Shown: positions 16,798 through 24,058 of the stretch, in pieces
Position numbering within the stretch: the first letter of the stretch is position 1
Layout of the letters: each line of letters starts with the position of its first letter
Origin: JAVBKE01 sp031554215
GTDB taxonomy: Bacteria > Bacillota > Bacilli > JARBTR01
DNA: 33,464 bases
Reading direction: 5' to 3'
Assembly: GCA_031554215.1 (NCBI GenBank)
Contig: JAVBKF010000103.1
Location: forward strand, 1-33,464
Position numbers and translations under genes: made by a program
Notes under the pieces: generated by a model
Told to the model about the DNA's origin: nothing
Databases searched by the model: none
The model's input: the letters and a program-made list of their open reading frames with translations, nothing else

Positions 16798-17111
16798 TTG
16801 AATAACTTGCTAATAAATCCTTTTGATTTATCGCCGCTTTTCGCATGATTGTCAAGATATGATATATCTGACACCTTACCTTGAATCGAAACAATACCAC
16901 GGTCTACGTCAAGGTTTTTCATTTGCAGGTTCTCCCCACGGATTGCAAGGTACCCCATGACTGTCTCCAGTAAAAACTCTTCATTATCGAAGCTTTCCAC
17001 CAGTTTTACACCTGAAATATCCAGTAATTTCCGCCCCCGCATGATGATGTCATGCGACCCTTCACTCACCCTTTGCGAAGAAAGATGATTGTCATTTAAA
17101 TTGAAGTCCAC
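16794..17111 (-). CDS. yabP: Sporulation protein YabP
   Basis: This is a 105-residue soluble YabP/YqfC-family protein. The conserved pattern is visible: MRGRKLLDISGVKLVESFDN (about 24-43), FLLETVMGYLAIRGENLQMKNLD (about 47-69) and GIVSIQGKVSDISY (about 73-86). These form the short beta-sheet domain of proteins required for spore cortex and coat assembly. The start is GTG, with GAGGGG 8 bases upstream. yabP and yabQ overlap and form the head of the block. The genes that precede yabP in B. subtilis (yabO, yabN, spoVT) are absent; 17112-17235 is a junction to unrelated accessory genes. Confidence 0.92.
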   Translation of the reverse strand: MDFNLNDNHLSSQRVSEGSHDIIMRGRKLLDISGVKLVESFDNEEFLLETVMGYLAIRGENLQMKNLDVDRGIVSIQGKVSDISYLDNHAKSGDKSKGFISKLFK

Positions 17112-17235
17112 TAACTCGTCCCCTCACTTCATTGTCGCATTTCGTAAGCCCTCTAAAAGGATGACCGTGAAAGCGCGGCTCATTTTGTACAAGTCTATGA
17201 ATCAGAATCGCCGTTTAGACCTCCAAGCTTTGCAA

Positions 17236-18183
17236 TTAGAGTTGACCATATAAATGGAATATCTGCGCATTACTACACTCAGAGAGACGCACATCATTGT
17301 ATTCCCATATGTCTTGTTGGTTCATTTGGAGTACGCAGTTCATCGCCAACTCGTATTCACTCATGCCTGAGAAGTGACTGGCATGCGAGAACAACATTGA
17401 ATTCTGTAATCCCCACTTGCAAAGTGCTAGATCATTGCAATCGTTTGCAATCATCACCTGTTGATAATATAGATAGCACATCAGGTAATGACGCTTTTTC
17501 TTTTTATTGATTGCCATTGCTTCATCGAGGTACCGCTGTGCAAGTAAAGTGTCCCGCTCCTTACGCATCAATTTTGACAAATTTAGTAACGCTCGCACGC
17601 GAATATTACCACTTTCCACTGGATGAATCGTGTCAATGACTGCCAAACTTTTTTGGTAAAATTTTTTTGCCTGAGCTGGTTGACCTATTTCCGCTAAACA
17701 ATTGGCATATGCATTATAGGTTTCCGCATCAAAATATTTGTCAAATTCAGAAAAAACAGGTAACGAGAGAGAGGTTGTAAAATGAGTTACTGCACTAATG
17801 AACGAGCTTGAGCGGTGATACTCAGTGAGTCCCTTTAAACGAAAATAAATTTTCTGCATGAACGGAAATTGCAATAATTCTTGCGTATCAGGTCTACTTA
17901 GCACTCGGTGAAGTTCATCGTAGCGATAGTTAGCCAGTAAATTTTCTACTTGATTAATAAAGAGAGCTGATGTTTGATTTAATAGTGGATAGCCCGTTGG
18001 CTGAGGCAGCCGAAGCCCTAAATAATAACTCAGTTTCGCCAATAAGTCGTGATTAACACCAGATGTGCCTCTTTCTATTCTGCTAACCTTCACTTGAGAA
18101 CAGCCTAAGAGAGTAGCAAGCTCAGTTTGTGAAATATGTTTGTTCATACGCTGACTACGAATAATACTGCCTATTTTCTTCAA
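17236..18183 (-). CDS. XRE-family HTH regulator with TPR-like C-terminus (RRNPP-like)
   Basis: The 315-residue protein has an N-terminal helix-turn-helix (about residues 4-56; SQTELATLLGCSQVKVSRIERGTSG carries the recognition helix). An all-helical C-terminal region (about 70-300) has TPR-like repeats such as AYANCLAEIGQPAQAKKFYQKSLAV and AQRYLDEAMAINKKKK. This is the layout of PlcR/Rgg-type (RRNPP) regulators, many of which bind secreted signal peptides. The start is TTG with GTGGAG 11 bases upstream; an in-frame TGA further up rules out a longer protein. No convincing pheromone gene is present: the 124 bp downstream contain only an unsupported 19-codon frame. It is divergent from the MACPF gene, across about 0.9 kb. 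Confidence 0.8.
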   Translation of the reverse strand: MKKIGSIIRSQRMNKHISQTELATLLGCSQVKVSRIERGTSGVNHDLLAKLSYYLGLRLPQPTGYPLLNQTSALFINQVENLLANYRYDELHRVLSRPDTQELLQFPFMQKIYFRLKGLTEYHRSSSFISAVTHFTTSLSLPVFSEFDKYFDAETYNAYANCLAEIGQPAQAKKFYQKSLAVIDTIHPVESGNIRVRALLNLSKLMRKERDTLLAQRYLDEAMAINKKKKRHYLMCYLYYQQVMIANDCNDLALCKWGLQNSMLFSHASHFSGMSEYELAMNCVLQMNQQDIWEYNDVRLSECSNAQIFHLYGQL

Positions 18184-18575
18184 CTGATTAACAACTCCAC
18201 ATCATCATTTTTCACACTATTAATTGGTGGTAAATCAGCATAGAAAAGCTGGTGAAACTTTGCGTACAAATAGATTAAATAAAGCAATTCAATCCCCCCT
18301 ATTTTTTACCCTTCCAAAATTCTTACATCTAAAAAATACGCCAAAATCTCTACCGCGAAAAGGTACTTCGACAAATAAAATTCGATATTTGCTAAATCAG
18401 CAAACGTACCCTAATTCTCTATCCAATTTCCTTGTTGAACTTGATGTTTATCGAATTGTGTCCGTGTGTTTTGTTCAGCAAAAGTTGACGTTCTAATTGG
18501 CTACTGGCAATATCGCGAAAATCGAAGAGAAGGATAACCCTAGGTAAGTCTGCTATTTAAGCTAGTCTAACTTGG

Positions 18576-18812
18576 CTATTTGAAAATATGGAAACACTTG
18601 ACTATGAAACAATGATTACTCTTTCTATCTTTAAGAAAAGCTGTACCCTCTTGTGAAATACAGTCTATTACAGACCAATTTCTATCACGGTATTCACAAC
18701 TTACTTTAATTCCCCTTAAACAATATTCTTTTTAAGCATGAAACAAATCTTCATACGTCGAATTTGTGAACTTTCCACTATTCATATCCATTGTCGTATT
18801 AGATTGAACTGC
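18576..18812 (-). pseudogene. Broken reading frame, possible gene remnant
   Basis: On the minus strand 79 codons are open except for one TAA (18732-18734). Residues before the stop read VQSNTTMDMNSGKF then TNSTYEDLFHA; after it come KEYCLRGIKVSCEYRDRN and WSVIDCISQEGTAFLKD. The composition looks like a real soluble protein, but there is no start codon with a ribosome-binding site and I recognise no family. It lies in the 18184-19077 stretch, which otherwise contains only short chance frames, and may be the decayed remains of a gene in the accessory island. A chance open frame is a real alternative. Confidence 0.3.
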
Positions 18813-19029
18813 TTACCGTAGCGATTCGGTGCAATAGCCGGTTACGTGTATCGTGTAATATTCTAAGCTCATCAATTTGGAAACAACTGCAATCGTAGCC
18901 ACTAAATCAAAAAACTGTACAGTTGAAAACGTACTTTCGTCAAAAGCTTGTTAGCCCGGATGTGATTTGGAATACTAAAAACAACATCTTTGCAATTGGA
19001 TTTGTATAGGATATCTGGTTTATTAAGGT

Positions 19030-19047
19030 TATAATACAATTGTATTA
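19030..19047 (+). promoter_or_regulatory. -10 element overlapped by a 16-bp perfect palindrome upstream of the MACPF gene
   Basis: TATAAT at 19030-19035 lies 42 bases before the likely TTG start. TAATACAATTGTATTA (19032-19047) is a perfect 16-bp palindrome starting within that -10 hexamer and covering the likely transcription start. This is the place and shape of a repressor operator. No good -35 hexamer is found 16-18 bp upstream; TTGTAT at 19002 is 22 bp away. Confidence 0.55.
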
Positions 19048-19077
19048 CTATTAAACTTTGAATGGAGAGTGAAAGTT

Positions 19078-20523
19078 TTGAACAAAAATGCTCAATTATT
19101 AAATGTAAAGGTTGTACCGTTTCAACCCAATGAGATTGATTTACTGACCGTAAGTTCAAACGATATCTCTGAAACAACTTTTATTGGAAACATGGTTGAC
19201 TTAATTAATGCATCTGGACTTGATGCTAGTTCAATCAAGTCTAGCATTTTAAAGAAAGAAGCTTATCAGAAAGGTGACAGTAGTGCAGAATCGGTCATCC
19301 AAATTAAACCCTTTAGTCAAGTGAAAGCGATATCTATCGCGTCAGAGAGCATGACAAAGATTGCGAAATCATTAGAAGTGAATGCAGAAGTCAGAACTGG
19401 AAAAATGGTCCCATTCTTTTCAGGTGGTATCAGCGCTAAATATGGAGAAAGTAGTGAAGCGACCGTTAACTCGCAGTATTACAAAGGTATCACCGAGATC
19501 GTTAAATTTACACACAATTTAAACTCGAATCACGCAGATGCAAATGACCTGAAACCACTAATCAATAACAATGTGCTAAAGGACATTGATGACGAAAGAA
19601 AATCAGCAAAAGCCATCTTCAGTAAATACGGTACGCATATGATAGCAAGTTGCGGAATCGGGGGAAGAATTGAAATAAACGCAACTTCCGAAAGTAAAGG
19701 ACTCGTAGAGTCAAAGGATTTGAAAATTGCAATTGATGCTGCTTGTGCCTATGCATCTGGTAGCGCCAGCACCAACATAACCAAAATTCAGGAAAGTATC
19801 GTTACGGATTCAAAAATCACTGCTTTTTCAACTGGTGGTAATGTTGACATTGGTGGAAAACTAAGTTACTCAACGATTGCTAGCCTACTAACCAGCTGGA
19901 ATACTTCTATCAACAGAAAAGAAGATCTTGGCATTTCAGGGGCGTCTAAATACATTGCAATTTGGGAATTTTGTTCTAATGCTACACGAAAAACTGAATT
20001 AGAAAACGCTTTTTATGACATTTGTGCCAGCAGAGAAGCTGATCTTAATCAATATTCCGTCAAAGCAACTCCTCTAGAAGTTGGCGCCACTTACCAAATT
20101 GTCAATGTTAAATCAGGAAAGGTCATGGGTGTCTATGAGCGAGCTAATGTGGACCGGACAGGTGTTCTTCAATTAGCAGAACCGAATAGTACGCCTCATG
20201 TATGCAAAGCATGGCGTTTGGAAAAGGTGGGAGATAAGTATGGCTTCTGTTTTGTCAGTAGTGGAAAATACCTTGATGTAGAAGGCGGTTCTAGAAATGA
20301 TTGGGCAAAGTTGCAACTGTTCGCACCAAATAATACAGTGGCGCAGCAATTTGATCTTCGTTATATCTCTGGAAGCAACTGCTATAATATTGTCAATGTA
20401 AACTCAGGTAAAGCTGTGGATATTGCTGGCGGGGAAACAGCTACACGTTGCTCAATTGTTCAATACCAAGTTCATGCAGAAGAGAGCGAACGGTGGAGAT
20501 TATATAAACTGGTAACATCTTAA
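19078..20523 (+). CDS. MACPF-domain protein with C-terminal ricin-type beta-trefoil lectin
   Basis: The protein (481 aa from TTG 19078) combines a membrane attack complex/perforin domain with a carbohydrate-binding trefoil. The MACPF signature (Y/W)G(T/S)H-x6-GG is present as YGTH (184-187) followed by GG (195-196). Flanking alternating hydrophobic/polar stretches (about 67-130 and 205-265) would be the membrane-inserting hairpins. Residues 335-478 are a ricin B-like domain with repeated YQIVNVKSGK, CFVSSGKYLDV and YNIVNVNSGKAVDIAGG motifs and W-R-L ends. I prefer TTG 19078 because GGAG lies 10 bases upstream; GTG 19069 is almost on top of it. No signal peptide or membrane anchor is visible, so release by lysis or another route is implied. 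The target is unknown: pore formation on glycan-bearing cells is inference from the domains. Confidence 0.88.
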   Translation: MNKNAQLLNVKVVPFQPNEIDLLTVSSNDISETTFIGNMVDLINASGLDASSIKSSILKKEAYQKGDSSAESVIQIKPFSQVKAISIASESMTKIAKSLEVNAEVRTGKMVPFFSGGISAKYGESSEATVNSQYYKGITEIVKFTHNLNSNHADANDLKPLINNNVLKDIDDERKSAKAIFSKYGTHMIASCGIGGRIEINATSESKGLVESKDLKIAIDAACAYASGSASTNITKIQESIVTDSKITAFSTGGNVDIGGKLSYSTIASLLTSWNTSINRKEDLGISGASKYIAIWEFCSNATRKTELENAFYDICASREADLNQYSVKATPLEVGATYQIVNVKSGKVMGVYERANVDRTGVLQLAEPNSTPHVCKAWRLEKVGDKYGFCFVSSGKYLDVEGGSRNDWAKLQLFAPNNTVAQQFDLRYISGSNCYNIVNVNSGKAVDIAGGETATRCSIVQYQVHAEESERWRLYKLVTS

Positions 20524-20540
20524 ACAACTGAAAATAACTT

Positions 20541-20627
20541 TCTAACGCTCTGGCTAAATAGCGAACATTGATCAAACACATATGAGAATAGCTGCAAACT
20601 ACGTTTGATCAATGACTATTTGTTAGA
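20541..20627. repeat. Large imperfect inverted repeat after the MACPF gene
   Basis: A perfect 12-bp inner stem (20566-20577 with 20603-20614, CATTGATCAAAC) is extended outward by AAATAG/CTATTT and TCTAAC/GTTAGA, with 9 unpaired bases on the left arm. It begins 17 bp after the MACPF stop codon. No T-run follows, so termination is possible but not typical; it could also be a small hairpin element. Confidence 0.6.
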
Positions 20628-20720
20628 GTAGATCTTGGGTCAATAAAAACTGACACCAAGAAAGAAATGAAGTATTTTTGGTTGACATCGTCATAAAGAA
20701 TTTACTGTAGAAAATACAAC

Positions 20721-20747
20721 AGGCTGCTAAGTATCCCTTAGCAGCCT
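20721..20747 (-). terminator. Terminator after rpmE
   Basis: A perfect 11-bp stem (20721-20731 with 20737-20747) with a 5-base loop lies 16 bp beyond the rpmE stop. On the minus strand it is followed by GTTGTATTTT. Confidence 0.82.
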
Positions 20748-20762
20748 CAAATTTCATCAATC

Positions 20763-20963
20763 TTATTTAATTCCGTATTTCTTATTGAAACGTTCAACTC
20801 GGCCATCAGCAGATGCAAACTTTTGACGTCCTGTGTAGAACGGGTGACATTCGTTACAAACCTCAACACGTAAAGTTTCTTCTACAGAACCAGTCTCAAA
20901 TTCATTGCCACATGCACAAGTTACCTTGGCAGTCTTATAATTCGGATGAATTGCTTCTCTCAT
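20763..20963 (-). CDS. rpmE: Ribosomal protein bL31, zinc-binding type
   Basis: This is large-subunit ribosomal protein L31, 66 residues from ATG 20963. CACG (residues 16-19) and CNEC near 36-39 supply the four-cysteine zinc site of the C+ form, which Bacilli replace under zinc starvation by a cysteine-free paralogue (not in this window). The core IHPNYK, GNEFETGS and HPFYTGRQKFASADGRV is nearly identical to B. subtilis RpmE. ATG 20972 directly abuts the AAGGAG, so I place the start at the second ATG, 9 bases from it, which gives the standard 66 residues. A good sigma-A promoter lies upstream. Confidence 0.95.
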   Translation of the reverse strand: MREAIHPNYKTAKVTCACGNEFETGSVEETLRVEVCNECHPFYTGRQKFASADGRVERFNKKYGIK

Positions 20964-21033
20964 CTCTTTCATCTCCTTCCGCCCTGAATCATCTGAAACA
21001 GAGTATACCCAAACATGGGCTTTTAACTAATTC

Positions 21034-21062
21034 ATTATACCAAAGCCATTTGGACATTGCAA
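21034..21062 (-). promoter_or_regulatory. Sigma-A-type promoter of rpmE
   Basis: On the minus strand TTGCAA (21062-21057), a 17-bp spacer and TATAAT (21039-21034) lie about 70 bp before the rpmE start. The rest of 20964-21287 holds no gene. Near tdk there is a TATAAT (about 21240) without a clear -35 element. Confidence 0.7.
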
Positions 21063-21287
21063 TACAGATAGGTTTCCAATTACTACCACTTTTCTCTTTC
21101 GTGATGTGACGAAGTAAATGCAATGCTAAGTAGGAGTGGCGTTTGGATTTAGTATGACAAAACAAAGGTCCGCACTTACATTGCAAAAAGAAACCAAAAA
21201 TATTTAACACTGTTCTCTTTTTTTTATTAGGACAATTCTATATAATGATATAGGATTAAATAATACTATATAAAGGTTCGGTGTAAG

Positions 21288-21923
21288 ATGATGTACGTAA
21301 TGAAGCAAACAGGTTGGATTGAATTAATTTGCGGCAGTATGTTTTCCGGGAAGTCGGAAGAATTAATCAGGCGTATTCGTCGCGCCCAGTTTGCTAAACA
21401 GCAGATTGCTGTTTTTAAGCCAGCAATTGATAACCGGTTTAGCGAGGAACATGTTTGCTCTCACAATGGCACACAAGTGAACGCGATTCCGCTATCTCAT
21501 TCAATTGATATTTTTAAACACATCACATTTGAGACAGATTTAATTGCAATTGATGAGGTGCAATTTTTCGATCAGGATATTGTTGAGGTTGTTACACAGC
21601 TTGCTAACAAAGGCTACCGGGTGATTGTTGCAGGACTTGATCTTGATTTTCGTGGTATGCCTTTCGGTTCTGTTCCAGCACTGATGGCACTCTCAGAGTC
21701 CGTGACGAAGTTGCAAGCTGTTTGCCATGTTTGTGGTGCACCGTCTTGGTGCTCACAACGTCTCATCGACGGGAAACCAGCACCGTTTGATAGTTCCATT
21801 ATCCTTGTAGGTGCCTCGGAGTCCTATGAAGCAAGATGTCGCCATCATCATGAAGTCCCGGGGAAGGTATCAGCGCTGAACATCCAGGTAGAAGTTTCCG
21901 AGGGAAAGACAAATAACAACTAG
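21288..21923 (+). CDS. tdk: Thymidine kinase
   Basis: This salvage enzyme phosphorylates thymidine to dTMP; it is a type II (TK1-like) kinase of 211 residues. Walker A GSMFSGKS is at 16-23, the DEVQFF motif at 89-94 holds catalytic Glu90, and the lasso-domain zinc ligands include Cys146 and Cys149 (CHVC) and Cys184 in ARCRHHHE. Two adjacent ATGs start the frame; B. subtilis Tdk begins at the position of the second (21291), which reads MYVMKQTGW. AAAGG lies about 12 bases upstream. It leads a tdk-prfA-prmC run with 63- and 9-bp gaps, as in B. subtilis downstream of rpmE. Confidence 0.96.
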   Translation: MMYVMKQTGWIELICGSMFSGKSEELIRRIRRAQFAKQQIAVFKPAIDNRFSEEHVCSHNGTQVNAIPLSHSIDIFKHITFETDLIAIDEVQFFDQDIVEVVTQLANKGYRVIVAGLDLDFRGMPFGSVPALMALSESVTKLQAVCHVCGAPSWCSQRLIDGKPAPFDSSIILVGASESYEARCRHHHEVPGKVSALNIQVEVSEGKTNNN

Positions 21924-21986
21924 CACACGACAATTGTACTTGTATAAAGTCGGTTAGATCGACAACAATAGGTTGAGGGGATTAAC

Positions 21987-23054
21987 ATGATAGATAAATT
22001 GCAGGCGGTAGAAGACCGCTACGAAAGATTAAATGAGTTACTTAGCGACCCTGAGATTGTCAATGACCCGAAGAAGTTAATGGCTTATTCTAAAGAGCAA
22101 TCACATATTCAGGAAACCGTTGCCACATACCGAGAATTCAAGGAAGCAAGAGAAGAGCACAAAGACACAAAGGCGATGCTTGATGAGAAACTTGATTCCG
22201 ACATGCGCGAGATGGTGAAGGAAGAGTTTGATGCTTTAACGGCTAAACTAGCGGATTTAGAGGAAAAAATTCGTTTATTACTTGTGCCAAAGGATCCAAA
22301 TGATAGCAAAAACGTCATCATGGAAATCCGTGGCGCAGCCGGTGGCGATGAGGCAGCAATCTTTGCTGGAAATTTGTACCGGATGTATAGTCGTTACGCT
22401 GAAGCAAAGGGCTGGCGAACTGAGGTTATGGACACTAATGCGACTGGGCTTGGTGGTTTCAAGGAAATCGTCATTATGATCAGTGGCGACGGCGCTTATT
22501 CAAAATTGAAGTTTGAAAATGGTGCACATCGTGTCCAACGTGTCCCAGAGACAGAATCAAGTGGACGAATCCACACATCTACTGCTACAGTTGCTTGTTT
22601 GCCTGAAGCTGAAGAATTTGAGCTTGAAATTCACGACAAAGATATCCGTGTCGATACGTTTTGCTCTTCTGGTGCTGGTGGTCAGTCCGTTAATACGACA
22701 GCATCAGCAGTTCGTGTAACTCATATGCCTACTGGTATTGTCGCAACATGTCAGGATGAAAAGTCTCAAATTAAAAATAAAGACAAAGCGCTCAAAGTCC
22801 TCCGTGCCAGAATCTATGAAGTAAAGCAACGAGAAGCGCAAGATGAATATGATCAGAACCGAAAGTCAGCTGTTGGAACTGGTGATCGCTCTGAACGTAT
22901 TCGCACATATAATTACCCACAAAATCGTGTAACTGATCATCGCATTGGGCTTACTTTACAAAAGCTTGATATTATCCTTGAGGGGAAATTAGATGAGATT
23001 ATTGATGCGCTAACACTGGATGACCAGACAAAAAGATTAAATAGCGAGGAGTAA
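21987..23054 (+). CDS. prfA: Peptide chain release factor 1
   Basis: RF1 recognises UAA and UAG stop codons and triggers release of the finished peptide. The 355-residue protein has the codon-reading PxT motif as PET at 187-189 (RF2 would have SPF there). The catalytic GGQ is at 231-233 in SSGAGGQSVNTTASAVR. N-terminal coiled-coil helices (about 1-100) and a C-terminal helix complete the fold. GAGGGG lies 7 bases before the ATG. The following gene prmC methylates the GGQ glutamine, so enzyme and substrate are adjacent. Confidence 0.97.
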   Translation: MIDKLQAVEDRYERLNELLSDPEIVNDPKKLMAYSKEQSHIQETVATYREFKEAREEHKDTKAMLDEKLDSDMREMVKEEFDALTAKLADLEEKIRLLLVPKDPNDSKNVIMEIRGAAGGDEAAIFAGNLYRMYSRYAEAKGWRTEVMDTNATGLGGFKEIVIMISGDGAYSKLKFENGAHRVQRVPETESSGRIHTSTATVACLPEAEEFELEIHDKDIRVDTFCSSGAGGQSVNTTASAVRVTHMPTGIVATCQDEKSQIKNKDKALKVLRARIYEVKQREAQDEYDQNRKSAVGTGDRSERIRTYNYPQNRVTDHRIGLTLQKLDIILEGKLDEIIDALTLDDQTKRLNSEE

Positions 23055-23063
23055 CTGGCTGAT

Positions 23064-23951
23064 ATGTCCAAATTAAATCAGCAAGATAGACCTCTACTCA
23101 TTGGAGAAGCGCTTGCATGGGCTTCTTCTTTCATGCATGAGCATAACCGAGACGAAAACGCGGGCGAACTGTTACTGTTGCACTATCTCGATGTCTCGCG
23201 CGCACAGTTATTGGCGCAACTGCGAGATGAACTGTCAACGACTGTTTTCGCGCAGTTTAAAACGGCTGTCGAACAACACGCCATTCACGGGGTGCCAATC
23301 CAGCACATGATCGGTAGTGAATGTTTCTACGGCAGGGATTTTCTTGTTAATAAGCATGTGTTGATTCCGCGCCCTGAGACAGAGGAACTCATTTACCATG
23401 CCGGAATATTGCTTAAGCAATTATTTCCTAGGAAATTAGATTTGATTGCCGCAGATATCGGTACTGGTAGCGGAATACTTGCGATCACTTTACAACTAGA
23501 GCTGGCGGCTCATCATGTTTACGCAGTGGACATTTCAAATGAAGCATTACAAACTGCTAAAGAAAACGCATTGAAGCTTGGTGCAACCCAAGTTGATTTT
23601 CTGCAGGGAAATTTACTTGACCCGCTGATCGCACGTGGTGTTCGTGTCGATGTCTTGTTGTCAAATCCACCATACATCCGCACAGGAGACCGCGATACAC
23701 TGCAAGATGTTGTCATAGATTACGAGCCTGAACTTGCATTATTCGGAGGCGAGGATGGTCTCGACTTTTACCGAGAGATGACCGCAAAATTACCTTTGGT
23801 ACTTGCTGATGGGGCGATTGTCGGCTTTGAGATTGGTGCTGACCAAGGGGAAGCTGTTTCAACCTTGTTACATACGCGCTTTCCTGAATCAGATGTCCGC
23901 ATAGTGCAAGATATTAACGGCAAGGACCGCATGGTGTTTGCTATACTCTAA
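23064..23951 (+). CDS. prmC: Release factor glutamine methyltransferase
   Basis: PrmC methylates the glutamine of the GGQ motif in RF1/RF2 using S-adenosylmethionine. The 295-residue protein has an N-terminal helical substrate-binding domain (about 1-85), the conserved IPRPETE (101-107), SAM motif I DIGTGSG (131-137), and the catalytic NPPY (201-204). AGGAG lies 12 bases upstream within the end of prfA. It closes the tdk-prfA-prmC operon. The genes following prmC in B. subtilis (spoIIR, ywlC) are not here; a convergent terminator and aspA follow. Confidence 0.95.
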   Translation: MSKLNQQDRPLLIGEALAWASSFMHEHNRDENAGELLLLHYLDVSRAQLLAQLRDELSTTVFAQFKTAVEQHAIHGVPIQHMIGSECFYGRDFLVNKHVLIPRPETEELIYHAGILLKQLFPRKLDLIAADIGTGSGILAITLQLELAAHHVYAVDISNEALQTAKENALKLGATQVDFLQGNLLDPLIARGVRVDVLLSNPPYIRTGDRDTLQDVVIDYEPELALFGGEDGLDFYREMTAKLPLVLADGAIVGFEIGADQGEAVSTLLHTRFPESDVRIVQDINGKDRMVFAIL

Positions 23952-24006
23952 GGCAATTATTTCTGCGTGGTATCACTTTAATTAAAGTCAAATCGTTTTT
24001 CGCACT

Positions 24007-24049
24007 ATAAAACAAAAATCACGCGCTAAGCACGTGATTTTTGTTTTAT
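24007..24049. terminator. Bidirectional terminator between prmC and aspA
   Basis: A perfect 17-bp stem (24007-24023 with 24033-24049) has A-rich and T-rich ends, so it can act on both strands. It lies between the convergent genes prmC and aspA. Confidence 0.93.
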
Positions 24050-24058
24050 GATAAGTGA

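Noticed and set aside
17124..17183. A 19-codon minus-strand frame (starts MSRAFTV, ends NATMK) right after the XRE regulator, considered as a signal peptide gene
   Set aside because: No ribosome-binding site and no secretion-type N-terminus; it fits chance in a 124-bp gap.
18224..18496. 90-codon plus-strand frame between the regulator and the MACPF gene
   Set aside because: GTG start without a ribosome-binding site, and a composition like translated noncoding DNA.
21105..21115. TGTGACGAAGT near tdk, shared with the spoIIE-upstream repeat
   Set aside because: Only 11 bases match and none of the flanking repeat is present; chance is likely.
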